NCBI RefSeq assembly: GCF_902806685.2
Contig: NC_048557.2
Coordinates: forward strand, 8,242,666 to 8,306,665
Direction: 5' to 3'
Origin: Maniola hyperantus
Lineage: Eukaryota > Arthropoda > Insecta > Lepidoptera > Nymphalidae
DNA: 64,000 nucleotides
Shown here: one piece after another, positions 10,302 to 21,460 of the stretch
How positions within the stretch are numbered: the stretch's first letter is position 1
How the letters are laid out: every line of letters begins with the position of its first letter
Notes under the pieces: generated by a model
The model's input: only the letters and a program-made list of their open reading frames with translations
Database searches by the model: none
Told to the model about the DNA's origin: nothing
Program-made: the position numbers and the translations under genes

Positions 10302-12581
10302 CGACACGACGGACGCATCGATATTAACATTAGGCACTTAACGGCCGTAGATTGGACCCAAATGTATAGTTTAAATCTAAATGAAAGTTTAAATTATTTT
10401 TATAGCATTCTTACGTCAATTATAGATGGCTGCGTTCCGAAAAAAAAGCGAAGTCCTGTATCCTCGAGGTACAATTACCCCGAATGGTACACGGTCGAAA
10501 TAATTCGCAACATAAAACTGAAAGCGAATCTTCACCGACGGTATAAAGTGAGTGGACTTAAAGCAGATTACGATGCGTTCGCTAAGTGTAGGGCAAAAGT
10601 TAAGATCATGATAGAACTCGCTCATGAGAACTATCGTCTCCGGGTTCAGAATTACCTCCACAAGGATCCAAAATCGTTCTGGAATTATACTAAATCAAAA
10701 AGGAGTAATAGGAGTGTTCAAAAAATTCTAAAGAACGGGGAGGTATTGACTGATCAGCAATGTGCTACAGAGTTCGCTGATTTTTTTCATTCTGTCTATC
10801 GTTCACACCGAGCGGAGTTGGACGTTAGCGCAGCCATCGCAGCAGCAGGAGGGCAGAATGGGGCGGCGCGGGTACATGTGGGAAGCCTGACTTTGGACGA
10901 GGTGAGGCAGGCACTTAAAAAACTCAAGCCGAAGAAGTCAGCGGGACCGGATGGTATACCGCCTTACCTGTTCAGAGATTGTCGATTCGTCCTGGCTGAG
11001 CCGTTATTATACATATACAATCAGTGTCTCGAGGCAGCGGTGTTTCCCGAAAGGTGGAAAGTGACTAGAGTCGTCCCGGTACCCAAAGGCGGGTCTGCAA
11101 CTCAGGTAGAAGGGTACAGACCGGTGGCTGTGCTGTCAACTCCAGCAAAGGTGTTGGAATCAGCGTTGCATGAAAGTATTTACACCCAAGTAAGGTCGCA
11201 ACTCTCTGACAATCAACACGGATTCAGACCAGCGAGAAGCACAACCAGCAACCTTCTCTGCTATATGTCTCAGATCGTTCCAGCAGTTGACAGTGGAAGG
11301 CAGGCAGATGCCGCATACTTTGATTTCCGGAAAGCCTTCGATTTGGTGGAAAATGACGTTCTGCTAAGAAAGTTGGCGGCGATTGGTTTCACTCCGCATT
11401 TACTTAAATTTTTTGCGAGTTACATGGGTGACAGGATGCAATATGTGGAATATGGGGGTTATAGATCAGAATCGTACTACACAAGGTCTGGGGTGAGTCA
11501 GGGCAGTAACCTAGGACCCCTGCAATTTATTTTGATGATTAACGACCTGCCACAAGTCGTCAAGGACGCTAAGTGTTTGTTGTTCGCGGACGATCTCAAG
11601 CTATCTCTGGATATACGCGACACGAGTGACTGTGTGAGGCTGCAACAGGATATAGACAGAGTAGTCAAATGGAGCAAGGACAACATTTTGGACTTTAATC
11701 ACTCAAAATGTGCAGTGATCACCTTTTCTAAGGCGCACTCCCCTGTCCATTACGAGTATAAGGTTGACGGGGTGCCAATGCTTCGAGTATCCGAAGTTAG
11801 GGACTTAGGGGTTAATTTGAATAAGGAGCTTACGTTTCGTACGCATATTGTGAAATGCTGCAAGAAAGCTTATAGAAATTTAGGTTTCTTACTTCGTACC
11901 GTCGGTGGCTTTACCAACATGAACGCTGTGGTCGCACTGTATAATGCGTTAGTTAGGAGTCAGTTGGAAGGGAACGCAGTCATTTGGTCTCCGCATGAGA
12001 CTAAATATAGACTCATGTTGGAGCGGGTGCAAAACAAATTTGCTAGGTTCCTCTACCTGAAGCTGTATGGGGTATACCCGTTCTACCCCTTAATGTATCC
12101 TACGTTATTTGTTTTAGGTATGGTCGGGTACAATGAGCTGAGAGTTAGGCGGGAACTAGCACTTGTTACATATATTTTTAAAGTAATAAGAGGGGCGCTG
12201 CATAGCCCGGATGTTTTAGGGCAAGTCAGGTTTCTAGTCCCGGATGGATACGTGGGTCGGAGACGCAGGCCGCCGCTGCTGTGGGTACCGGTGGGGCGCA
12301 CCAGCCTGCTCAGCAAGGCGCCGCTGACGCGCGCGCTTCGCACCCTTAACGTCATAGCGGGGAAAACTGACCTGTTTTGTTGTGCTCTGAGTGAATTCAC
12401 AAGAGTTGCATTGGGGACTATCTGCTACGATAGTGGGGGTTTAATATAAGTTTTTTTTAATTTTTAGTTTAATATATTAATTAGATTTAGATAATATTTA
12501 AGGCTTAATCTAGTGCATTAGGACCATTTCCTGTAATGCTAGATTTAAAGAGTTGAATAAATAAATAAATAAAAAAAAAAC
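10302..12581 (+). mobile_element. 5'-truncated non-LTR retrotransposon
   Basis: Consists of an open reverse-transcriptase frame (10362-12449), a short 3' UTR and a terminal (AAAT)n/A-rich tail at 12556-12581. The frame is open upstream of the first ATG from 10302. No apurinic endonuclease domain was found upstream, so the copy is 5'-truncated. I could not define a target-site duplication. Confidence 0.85.
10362..12449 (+). CDS. Reverse transcriptase of a non-LTR retrotransposon (jockey/CR1-like group)
   Basis: An uninterrupted 695-residue frame. The N-terminal 150 residues form the linker typical after the endonuclease (CVPKKKR, then PEWYT). The reverse transcriptase domain follows: SAGPDG at about residue 193, QHGFRPARST at about 286, FDFRKAFD at 320-327 with the first catalytic Asp, SGVSQGSNLGPL at about 377, and FADD at 408-411 with the catalytic Asp pair. 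The thumb and C-terminal region extend to residue 695. No RNase H was seen. In the element it would copy its RNA into DNA at a nicked target. The first ATG is arbitrary, because translation of the full ORF2 would begin upstream in the missing endonuclease. The frame has no stops or shifts, so the copy is young, although without its endonuclease it should not move by itself. Confidence 0.9.
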   Translation: MYSLNLNESLNYFYSILTSIIDGCVPKKKRSPVSSRYNYPEWYTVEIIRNIKLKANLHRRYKVSGLKADYDAFAKCRAKVKIMIELAHENYRLRVQNYLHKDPKSFWNYTKSKRSNRSVQKILKNGEVLTDQQCATEFADFFHSVYRSHRAELDVSAAIAAAGGQNGAARVHVGSLTLDEVRQALKKLKPKKSAGPDGIPPYLFRDCRFVLAEPLLYIYNQCLEAAVFPERWKVTRVVPVPKGGSATQVEGYRPVAVLSTPAKVLESALHESIYTQVRSQLSDNQHGFRPARSTTSNLLCYMSQIVPAVDSGRQADAAYFDFRKAFDLVENDVLLRKLAAIGFTPHLLKFFASYMGDRMQYVEYGGYRSESYYTRSGVSQGSNLGPLQFILMINDLPQVVKDAKCLLFADDLKLSLDIRDTSDCVRLQQDIDRVVKWSKDNILDFNHSKCAVITFSKAHSPVHYEYKVDGVPMLRVSEVRDLGVNLNKELTFRTHIVKCCKKAYRNLGFLLRTVGGFTNMNAVVALYNALVRSQLEGNAVIWSPHETKYRLMLERVQNKFARFLYLKLYGVYPFYPLMYPTLFVLGMVGYNELRVRRELALVTYIFKVIRGALHSPDVLGQVRFLVPDGYVGRRRRPPLLWVPVGRTSLLSKAPLTRALRTLNVIAGKTDLFCCALSEFTRVALGTICYDSGGLI

Positions 12582-12742
12582 TGCGGACGTAAATTAAAAG
12601 TTTATCTTTCACTTCTGGTATTAAGCGTATCGATAAATTACTAACTGATTTATGTATAAACATTCTTTAATATAAACATTTCTCAACGTGACGCATAGAC
12701 TTAGTCGCCGCAAGAGTCGATTTGCAATGAAAGTACCTACAG

Positions 12743-12868
12743 TACGCGACAGGTCGAAATGGCAATCTGGGAGGGAACGCCCCGCACAGCCCCCGCGATA
12801 ACATGTTGCGGGTGACGTCCTGGTGTGCGGGACGTCCCCCCGATTGCGATCTCAACCTGTCGCGGACT
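12743..12868. repeat. GC-rich foldback element, family Q copy 2
   Basis: Begins GCGACAGGTCGAAATGGCAA and ends GATTGCGATCTCAACCTGTCGCG. The interior GC-rich arms CGCCCCGCACAGCCCC and GTGTGCGGGACGTCCC are partly complementary. Confidence 0.8.
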
Positions 12869-13821
12869 ATAGCTAATAGCTATTATACAATTATACATAT
12901 TCTGATAATTTAACTGAGCCTTATTGTTAAAATTAAGCCTGAGTTTTATTGTTAAATCCTGAAATCTGAAGAAGTCGTTCAAAATCAACGTCAGCGGTCC
13001 TTGGGCGAAAATTATCCATACCTACTCTAGATCATAATATACAGACTAGGTTTTGATTCCCTTGATGGGTTTTGACAGACACGACAAACAGACAACGAAG
13101 TGACGGGTGTATTTTTATCACTAGAGATACGGTACCCTAAAAATAAGTTTCTCTAATTAGCCAGATATAGAAGCACTCTCAGGTAAGATCATAATAGCAG
13201 TGCTCACGTGAAACGCGATAGTTTGTGAAAGTGGCGTCGCGACGGCAGACGCCGAGGCTGACAGAGAGTCGCCGACAGACGCACAGGAACAGATAACAAT
13301 GCCTTTGGAAACTGCGCTTTCGAGAACCTGTCAGCGCGTACCTAACGGAAACATGATACACTATATTACTACATTATGATACTTTAGTTACAAGTTGCAC
13401 TATAGCCTCTCCTGTCCCGAGTAAGGTAGCCTTTATTAAAACTTAAGACTATAGTAAGCGACAGGTCGAGATGGCAATCGGGGTGGGTACGCTCCACATT
13501 GAAAGTAGGTACGCTCTACGATTTATTTGACTAAATAATGAGTTAAAGATTTTCTGTAGGCCAATCTCACTTTTGATTGTCATTAGTAGAGACAATAAAA
13601 AGATGATTAGTGTAGATAATTATTATTGTTTTAGTAGACTTTTAAGCAAGGGACGGACGACGGCGATCTTTCACCTTTGGAGGCACTTAGTTATTTCTGT
13701 TATTGGAGCATGTGAAATAAACAATAACATGAAAATTAAATAACAATGTTAGTAATAATTATTGTATTCATAAATTCGAAACCGAATAACTTATTCATAG
13801 TCTATCGGTTTCATGAATTAA
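12869..13821. other. Intergenic; one family Q terminal piece, otherwise nothing recognised
   Basis: Positions 13455-13490 carry GCGACAGGTCGAGATGGCAA, an isolated family Q end. The remainder has no recognisable gene or repeat. Confidence 0.45.
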
Positions 13822-14065
13822 TCTATATATATAAAAGGAAAAGGTGACTGACTGACTGACTGACTGAATGACTGACTGACTGACTGATCTATCAACGCAC
13901 AGCTCAAACTACTGGACGGATCGGGCTGAAATTTGGCATGCAGATAGCTATTATGACGTAGGCATCCGCTAAGAAAGGATTTTTGAAAATTCAACTCCTA
14001 AGGGGGTGAAATAGGGTTTTGAAATTTTGTAGTCCACGCGGACGAAGTCGCGAGCATAAGCTAGT
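13822..14065 (+). mobile_element. LEP1/Helitron-like element, family A
   Basis: Full-length copy from TCTATATATATAAAAGG through the (GACT)n block to GAGCATAAGCTAGT. It is nearly identical to 54251-54494, including the same variant AATGACTG unit in the microsatellite, which suggests recent common origin. Confidence 0.85.
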
Positions 14066-14410
14066 TATAATTAAGGTCGTTCGGTTGACGGCATAAATAT
14101 TATTTGCGAAGTGCAAATTTTCCAAACAACGGAATTATTTGCCGAAGCGATTTTAACACTCATTAACCCCGATATAATCCGAGCACTATTTAATTCAGAA
14201 CAGAAGCATACTCATAGGTGGTTAATTTCATATTTAAATAAATACCTAATTAATTTATTGAGCATAATTATGAATTTTGTATGACTATTTCATTTAAATT
14301 AATAATTATATTTTTGCAACTGAATACAAAAATTCAACCCACATCAATAAAGCACGGTCAGCCTACCGCGCAGTGCATGCCGCCGCGGCTGGGCTGTTGT
14401 TCTTATGTAA
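14066..14410. other. AT-rich intergenic stretch, nothing recognised
   Basis: No gene or repeat was identified. Confidence 0.4.
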
Positions 14411-14696
14411 CATCATCATGATCAACCCATCGCCGACTCACACAGTGCACGGGTGTTGGCAATAGTCTAATACGCTGGCCAAGTGAGGATTGGCAGACTT
14501 CACACACCTTTGAGAACATTATGGAGAACTCTAAGGCATGTAGGTTTCCTCACGATGTTTTCCTTCACCGTTAAAGCAAATTATATTTAATTACTTAAAA
14601 CGCAAATAACTCCGAAAAGTTAGAGGTGCGTGCCCGGGATCGAACCTCCGACCTCCGATTAGGAGGCGGACGTCCTAACCACTAGGCTATCACAGC
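14411..14696 (-). mobile_element. tRNA-derived SINE (minus)
   Basis: On the minus strand it has an A box TAGCCTAGTGG, a B box GGTTCGATCCC, the shared SINE body and a GAT-type tail. There is an internal deletion near the 3' end (the CTCTCAGAGTGAGAAGG block is missing). Confidence 0.82.
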
Positions 14697-14776
14697 GTCT
14701 ATTACCTAAGATTACAATTTCGTATACCTAATTATATTTGAATAATTTATACTCCTGTAAATACATAATATGAAAA

Positions 14777-14868
14777 TTAAAAAAGTCGAATGCGAGTCAG
14801 ACTCGCACACGAATAGTTCCGTACCATCGTACGAGATATAACACTACCTATGCACTTTTAATTTTTTT
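14777..14868 (-). repeat. Family K2 fragment (minus)
   Basis: AAAAAGTCGAATGCGAGTCAG at the left end, followed by GTTCCGTACCATCGTACGAG, is the terminal part of family K2 in reverse. Confidence 0.6.
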
Positions 14869-14885
14869 TAATTTGCATATCTTGT

Positions 14886-14972
14886 AAAATTTGAGATGCG
14901 TGCGTGCCTGAGATTGAACCCCTGACCTCCCGAATAGGAGGCGGACGTCTTACCCACTAAGCTATCACGGCT
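14886..14972 (-). mobile_element. SINE head fragment (minus)
   Basis: Only the tRNA-like head remains: B-box remnant GGTTCAATCTC and A box TAGCTTAGTGG on the minus strand. Confidence 0.65.
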
Positions 14973-15373
14973 CTAGTTTTAATGTAGTTCCATACAAAAA
15001 ATGCAAAAAAATACCGACCGAAGCAGGCGACAAACGGGCCGCAGCGGTAATTGCGTGCTTTCTCGTTGATAAAAAACTAGTTAGCTCGCCTGTCGTCACT
15101 TTATGCTACTTACTGCTCACTGCTGTCACCGTGTCGCACCTACGAGTAGTTGCTGTCGCAGCTGCACAGTTAATGTGGATGGACTATAACAAATTGATAG
15201 GTGCCTAGTTTCACTTTAGCCTAACTACTAGGATACGGGAACAAAGCGTTGATAGTATGGTGGGTCAATCATTGGCGGATTTGTAGTCTTGGCCGCTCTA
15301 TGCCCTAGGCCATGTAATACTTAAGTAGGTGCCAGCCGCCTCTTTCTCAGCACTCGTCATAATTATATTATAG

Positions 15374-15760
15374 ACTAGCTGATCCCCGCGGCTTCGCCCG
15401 CGTAGATTTAGGTTTTTAAAGATCCCGTATAGCCTATGTCACTCAGGAATAATGTAGCTTTCTACTGGTGAAAGAATTTTTAAAATCGGTTCAGTAGTTC
15501 TAAAGATTACCCCCTACAAACAAACTTAACGACATTACCTCTTTATATAATTTTACACCTTGTGTCCGAAAAACCCAAATATCTTACGGAACCCTATTTT
15601 TTTTCAAAATAAAATATAGCCTATGTTACTCGTGGATAATGTAGCTTTCGAATGGTGAAAGAATTTTTAAAATCGGTCCAGTAGTTTTTGAGCCTATTCA
15701 GTACAAACAAACAAACAAACAAACAAAGTTTTCCTCTTTATAATATTAGTGTAGACTACA
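15374..15760 (-). mobile_element. LEP1-like element with an internal tandem duplication
   Basis: Starts ACTAGCTGATCCCCGCGGCT. The block TATAGCCTATGT...GGTGAAAGAATTTTTAAAATCGGT is present twice (about 15430-15500 and 15612-15680). A (CAAA)n run and CTCTTTATAATATTAGTGTAGAC close the element. Confidence 0.6.
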
Positions 15761-15894
15761 TAATAAATTTACTTTATTGCCAACTTTTATTACATAATTT
15801 TTATAATAACATCAGTGAATTTTTCCACGATTGGCCGCCCCTAATATCTGGCCGCTTTAGGCCAGGGCTTCAATGGTTACTTTGGGCTCCTATT

Positions 15895-15945
15895 CTGGAG
15901 GTGGGCACCTCTAACTTTTCAGATTTATGTGCGCTTTGAGCAAGT
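15895..15945 (+). repeat. SINE body fragment
   Basis: GGGCACCTCTAACTTTTCAG followed by TTATGTGCG is the post-B-box part of the tRNA-derived SINE. Confidence 0.5.
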
Positions 15946-16129
15946 CATACAATAAGCGTAGCTGATTTTCAATAATTGAGTTTAATTGGTTAATGTTCAA
16001 ATAGGAATCAAACTTCGTTTATATGGATCGCGCTCCGAATTTACTCCTCATAAGTCTCATCTAATCAATTACAGAATTTACAGGCAATCTTGCCACTGTA
16101 GGTTATATTTAATAGTCTCCTTAAGAGGG

Positions 16130-16225
16130 GTTTATTTGTAGCGCGCTCCAAACAAACGTAGTTTGGCTCTCATTTGAATATTAATTAACCAATAATATTC
16201 AACGTTCTAGGAACTAATATACATA
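16130..16225 (+). repeat. Dispersed repeat, family H relative
   Basis: Diverged relative of 5563-5765 (TAGCGCGCTCC, ATTAACCAAT, CGTTCTAGGAACTAATA). Confidence 0.35.
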
Positions 16226-16439
16226 AATGTACAGACGGGCTCAAAGAATTACATACAAACGTTATAAAACCCGTGTAACTTTAATACGAGACATTTTTAC
16301 TTTTTTATTTTTCACAGACTTACTACGTTAGTTTCTAAAACGTGTCGACAATCATTGACTTTTGTTGTTTCATATTTAAATGATAATGAAACTACGTTTT
16401 GCAATGAACCAAAAACTTAATTTGTTGTAATCCGCTGAA

Positions 16440-16690
16440 ACAGGTCGAATCTGTATGATGCAACATGCAGGATGCGAAATGCACCGCCCGCCACTGCTAA
16501 CCATGCAGGAAAAGCAGCCACTCGGCAAGCAATACGCACCACCACCACGCAGCACCACACAAATCCCAAAACACACTCGACGCACGTATCGCCCCGACAC
16601 CGGAGCATCCTCAGGAGATGTAGACCTTACAATGCACAATAATTGCAAACTACGTTTGTATGGAGCTAGTGACTGAGAGTCCTCTGTTAA
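16440..16690 (-). repeat. GC-rich dispersed repeat, family J
   Basis: A GC-rich island in AT-rich surroundings. On the minus strand it contains CCTGAGGATGCTCCGGTGTC, GGGGCGATACGTGCGTCGAG and GGCGGGCGGTGCATTTCGCA. A partial relative is at about 24575-24640. I recognise this type of block as a common lepidopteran interspersed repeat, probably a retroelement 3' region. The short frames on both strands are not convincing genes. Confidence 0.5.
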
Positions 16691-17031
16691 AAGCCACGTC
16701 ATTTTGATGATGCCTGAACTTTGTACTGTATGATGTAAACTTTGTATTGTTTGTGTATTGTTTGATAACATAACAAGATTATACTAAGATTATTCGAAAT
16801 ATTCAATTTTATCCAAGTCATTGGACAGACAAATCAACTTGTGTCAAGTGTAGTTACGAGCTATAAAGGGGAATCGTCCCAATTGTGACCACTCGGCCGT
16901 CTTGATCCGCAACGCGCGACCTTATCTGTCCACTTGAGGTTATAATGTATACATAAACATTATATACTTACCTACTGTACATGTTTGTCAACATTATTTT
17001 TATTGTATATTTTTATTATTATTGTATATTT
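16691..17031. other. Intergenic, nothing recognised
   Basis: No gene or repeat was identified. Confidence 0.35.
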
Positions 17032-17433
17032 AGGGTTCCGTACCTCAAAAGGAAAAACGGTACCCTTATAGGATCACTTCGTTGTCTGTCTGTCAAGAAA
17101 CCCATAGGGTACTTCCCGTTGACCTACAATCATGAAATTTGGCAGGTAGGTAGATCTTATAGCACACGTAAGGAGAAAAATCCGAAAACCGTGAATTTGT
17201 AGTTACATCACAAAAAAAAAAAATGTGTTTATGAACAATTAACAAATAATTAGTATTTTCAACTTTCAAAGTAAGATTAATATACCAAGTGGAAAAGGGC
17301 TTTACCTTTACATTGTACAACATATTTTTTTGTATAATGTTTTTGATTTATCGTGCAAAATGTCAAAAAAATACGAATGTACTATGGAACCCTCGGCGCG
17401 CGAGTCTTTCGACACAGTTGGCCGGATTTTTTT
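17032..17433 (+). repeat. Dispersed repeat, family K (full length)
   Basis: Opens GGGTTCCGTACCTCAAAAGG, continues TTATAGGATCACTT, GAAATTTGGCAGGTAGGTAG, GTGAATTTGTAGTTACATCAC and closes with GGAACCCTCGGCGCGCGAGT and a TTGGCCGGATTTTTT end. Copies at 22199, 36437, 51236 and 55683 (minus). Class unknown. Confidence 0.8.
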
Positions 17434-18555
17434 AATGAATTAATTAAATTTTATTATTGTTAAAATGTTATATTGACTTTTTAATAAATTGTAAGCTCGC
17501 CATCAGGTAGAGTTAAATTGTGTTGATAATATTTTGATCATAGAAGAGACTTTATCATTAGTTTCTTACTGGTTCTTCTCGTTAAAAGGGTAGAAAGGGC
17601 GTTCCGGACCAGTGCCAGTGGTAGATTCATTTGACGATTCGAAGTAAAAGTTTATTTGAATATAAAAAATCTTTCAATATCAAAATTATGGAACCGGTAG
17701 GTTTCGAACTTCACGTCTCTTTTGGTATCGCTCCATAAGCGCTTTTGGGCGCTAGGCCAGCCATGGCTCTTCTATCCTTTAGAGTCGAATTTCGAGATAT
17801 ATTTAGTCAGTCTTTCTATTTCGATATTTATTTGGAGTCAAAGAAATTCTGTATTATATGTTGGGAAAGTCTGAAATAGGTACGTTGCGAAACTTTAAAA
17901 TACATTGTGCAATTCTGTGATATCCTGAAATACGTTGTGAAATGCTGAAATATTTCTCGAATTAAATGTATGTAGCTTACAAAATTTGCACTACCGCAAA
18001 GCCAGCAAGCAGCAGTGTAACTGGCAATGAATTTATCAATTTTAGCACATGACAAGAAGTTTACAATTTATGGCGGGGGTAGTAGGTACATAAATTTGAA
18101 CGCTGCATTCGGAGTGCCAAAACTAAGCCGTAGTTTGTTTATCTAATAATAAAGCTTGAATGTGACTGCGAGATATAAACAGAACAATCGCCAACGGGTG
18201 AGCGCGGGAGAAGATTTTGGCAAACTAATGACCGGCGTGGCGCGGCGGTATACATATATAGTATATTCAATTTGAATATGTTGTTTAACTTTTAAAATGT
18301 TGACGATTTCAGTTTATGCTATTTCGTATCTACTCCGCAGTGCCACAATTCAAGACAGTTATATTTCTAGTCTGGTTTTGGAACAAAAATTCGAAAAGCA
18401 TGCATATATTAGCGAGGCTTTACCTACACTTTACATACAATCACTATTTAGCTGAAGGCTGAAGGAAACAAGTATTTTTTCCCTTCCTCCTGTAAAGTTG
18501 TTTAAATTGAAATAATTGCCAGTTGCCAATTCACAGACAATATTATGCTTACATT
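17434..18555. other. Intergenic, nothing recognised
   Basis: Over 1 kb of AT-rich sequence. The frame at 17828-18055 (minus) is AT-rich with locally repeated words (for example a recurring GAAATA/TTGTGAAA pattern at 17870-17950) and no domain. Confidence 0.4.
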
Positions 18556-18705
18556 GTGGCTGATTCTTGTTGTACACAATCTCTGAACTAAAGTGACAGG
18601 TCTAAATCCAGTGGTATTCTTTTCCGCACGGGACATTGAGAAAGCGGTAACAATTAGATAGATCAGTCATTTCAGGTAAATTGTGTACAGCAGAATTAGC
18701 CACGA
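18556..18705. repeat. Foldback MITE, family F (diverged copy)
   Basis: GTGGCTGATTCTTGTTGTACACAATCTCT on the left is answered by AATTGTGTACAGCAGAATTAGCCAC on the right. It matches the better preserved copy at 59091-59254. Confidence 0.6.
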
Positions 18706-18990
18706 TGTCTGACTAGCAACTATTTTAGATTCAGATATCAATATTAAATTATTAAAAACAAAAGTGACTCTAATTTTGTAGAGTTTATGAAAAAAATTGC
18801 GCTCGCCACGCTTGTTGCGCTGATCGTTTCGCAAAGTGTTTGAACTAAGAAATTTTATTATTATACTTTTTATTAGCTTCAACTGCTTCAAGTACCTATT
18901 AATAAGAACGGTTCGACCCACCTAGAACAATCACAGTTATGTACGCTTTTAAGCGTTTATCGTATACTACGTAATTCTAATTACCGATAT

Positions 18991-19080
18991 TTCTCTAGCC
19001 CGCTGGACGCGGGAAGTGTGTGGATGAGGAAAGCGAAGGAACGTGTAAGGTGACGCACTCTCGAGAAAGCCTATGTCCAG
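18991..19080 (+). mobile_element. RTE-type LINE 3'-end fragment
   Basis: GTGTGTGGATGAGGAAAGCG, then GAGAAAGCCTATGTCCAGCAG, correspond to the end of an RTE-like ORF (the AYVQQ region). The fragment abuts the Harbinger terminus at 19081. Confidence 0.55.
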
Positions 19081-19570
19081 CAGGGCTATTCACTAAAATA
19101 ACATCTCGATATCGAGGCTCACTCAAGTGAGATAGCTCACTTCGAAAGCAAACTCACTTCACCTTGGTTTGGTATTCTGTAAACATGTGCTACGCACATG
19201 CGAAGTGAAGTGAGTTCGGAATGCGAACTCGAACGACTAGGGATGTGTCCTCTATGGTAAAGCGAATCGGTAAAATTTTTAAATCCGTCTTTTATCAAAA
19301 TACGTACACATTTCTAATAAAATGTATGATTTATAGTTTTGGTACAAAAAAATGTACACATAAAAAAATAAATCTCATTTTTTAACGTATAAGATACCGA
19401 AATTACATTTAGCACCTACCGGTCTTTGTCGCAAGATGGCTGCGAATTAAAAAGTTTTAAGTTTGTTTACAAACCAAGTGACATTAGTGATCGAATTCGA
19501 AATTGTGGATTAAAAGTAACTATTGTTTTGTGGATTTTAAAGGATTTGTTGAGGAAAAAGTTTCCAAAAA

Positions 19571-20960
19571 ATGAAGTAAGTATTGTAATTTTGCTCTTTA
19601 GTTACAAATTATGTTCATATCTAACAATTCGTGTCTAACAAGATTACATTTCGTAATACAGCATCACGGAAAGAGCGTCGCATCCTTCTCGGGCTCAAAT
19701 TGAGTCTCTTTTGGAGTACTTGGAGAGAAACCCACGCCTTGCAAAGGGTTTCTCTAAAGTACCTAGTGCAAGGGACGCAGCCCGAAGATCTTGGGAGGCA
19801 CTGGAACTCCAACTAAACAGCCTTGGAGGCTGTGTTAAAACTTCAAAACAGTGGACCAAAGTTTGGAGATAGATGCTCCACTGCCACAAACAGAAGTAAG
19901 TGAATGGTTTACATGTAAAGAAGTGAAACATTGTTTAAAAAACCCTGGTTACACTTAAGCTGTTGGTCCCGGTTATTAGCATTAACATCTCACCTAATGC
20001 TTTGCCTCAATGGTGTGACATTAAAAAAAGTATTTAGTGTAGGTAACTAATTCTGTTGTACATAATCTACTAACTTTAAAAACCCCAACTAAAATTTGGG
20101 GTCTAAACATTATATTATCTCTTTCAAAATGCTCCCTGTGGTAAACTTGTTAGATGTATTTATATAACAGAATAGCTCAAGTATTGTATTTAAAGTAATT
20201 TATTTTTAAACAAACATCTGTCAGTAATAAATAGAAATACTATATTATGCATTTATTTACATTTTATTGTTTTATTCACATTATTTAAATTTGTTTTAGG
20301 ACCATCAATGTTACAGAAGCACTCCGAGCACACTATCAGATATAGTCATTTCTGCTAGGGTAAGGCTAATTTGCTATTGATTTTTTTTTAGTTGAGTTAG
20401 TTACTAATAATATCTTATCAAATTTACATAAAATATACATATCTAATATTATTATACCTACTTTTTTCAGAATCAGAGTGTTCTGCCTGTACCTCCTTCC
20501 CCACCGCACACCCCACCAGCTGGAGTTAGTGGACCACCGCCTTTGCCTACAACACCCTCGGGCTCGGGTGCTCATCCCTCACGGCGCACGCTTAATGCCC
20601 AAAGTTGGCTGTTGGGATCACCAGCACAGAACCAGCCACCTTCCCCGATGACAAGTAATTATAATTTACAAGATAACTAGAAAATGCGATAGATTTAGAG
20701 TACCTACCCAATAATAAAATTATTGTTTGTGTCTGTAAATATACCAACAGATTTGAATAAGGATAGATTGACTTTAACTTAATAAATTAATATAAATTCT
20801 ACTAAATTACTTACTTTATAAATTCTACTAAGAAGTTATTTTTGTTCTAGCGCCATCCAACCGTCGCCAAAGACGCCAAACAGTGGCATCTCCAACTCAA
20901 CGGTGGTCTCAATTCTCCAGAATGACAGAGAGATTTCTGGCAACCCCAATACCCCATAAC
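19571..20960 (+). pseudogene. Harbinger accessory SANT/Myb-like protein gene, spliced, broken
   Basis: Deduced exons are 19571-19575 (ATGAA), 19662-19895, 20300-20359, 20471-20653 and 20852-20960 (stop TAA). Exon 2 encodes AQIESLLEYLERNPRLAKGF and then WEALELQLNSLGGCVK and QWTKVW, the trihelix/SANT-like domain of Harbinger ORF2 proteins. The frame then meets TAG at 19870-19872. Another frame, EIDAPLPQTE, fits the next splice in phase 0, so a small deletion or shift probably occurred in exon 2. The later exons are Pro/Ser-rich (SVLPVPPSPPHTPP; SPAQNQPPSP) and join in phase. In intact elements this protein binds the ends and helps import the transposase. Confidence 0.65.
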
Positions 20961-21317
20961 TAAATTTATATTAGTTAAGTTAGGTAATATTGTAATTAGG
21001 TAAATAGTTTAGGTATAAGAATAAAGGAAAATAGAATTATAATATAATACATGCATACTTCTGCGTAAGTACCTACTAAAATTAAAATATGTACAAAATT
21101 TTAGTTAAGTGAATATTATTATTATTTTTGAGAAAATAAATATTCCTTTAAACCGAAAATAATATTTGGTAAACAAATCTTGATGTTTTATTTCTTCCAA
21201 TAAATGTTCTATTAACTCTTCGGAGAGTCGGTAATTAAAAACAAAGTCTCGAGTAATTATTAAATAATAGTAAGTGAATTACGAATCTCATTCGCTTGAC
21301 GTCGACTTTTTTCGTCG

Positions 21318-21460
21318 AAGACCCTCCACTAGGTGGACGGACGACATCAGACGAGTCGCAGGGAGCCGCTGGATCCAGGCGGCGCAAGACCGTGGCGTGT
21401 GGAAGTCCCTACAAGAGACCTATGTCGAGCAGTGGACGTCTATTGGTTGATGATGATGAA
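21318..21460 (+). mobile_element. RTE-type LINE 3'-end fragment nested in the Harbinger element
   Basis: Contains CCACTAGGTGGACGGACGAC, CAAGACCGTGGCGTGTGGAA and GAGCAGTGGACGTCTATTGG, then the TGATGATGA tail. Encodes broken WTDDI...AAQDRGVW...WTS remnants. Confidence 0.75.

Noticed and set aside
14630..14700. Possible tRNA gene (B box GGTTCGATCCC and A box)
   Set aside because: It lies at the head of a tRNA-derived SINE with the full SINE body attached, and the acceptor stem does not close. The same applies to 2789, 4380, 25314 and 53363.
16417..16771. Overlapping minus-strand frames of 131 and 63 codons and a plus-strand frame of 73 codons
   Set aside because: They coincide with the GC-rich dispersed repeat family J. 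The Cys/Val/Gly-rich peptides are translation of repeat DNA.
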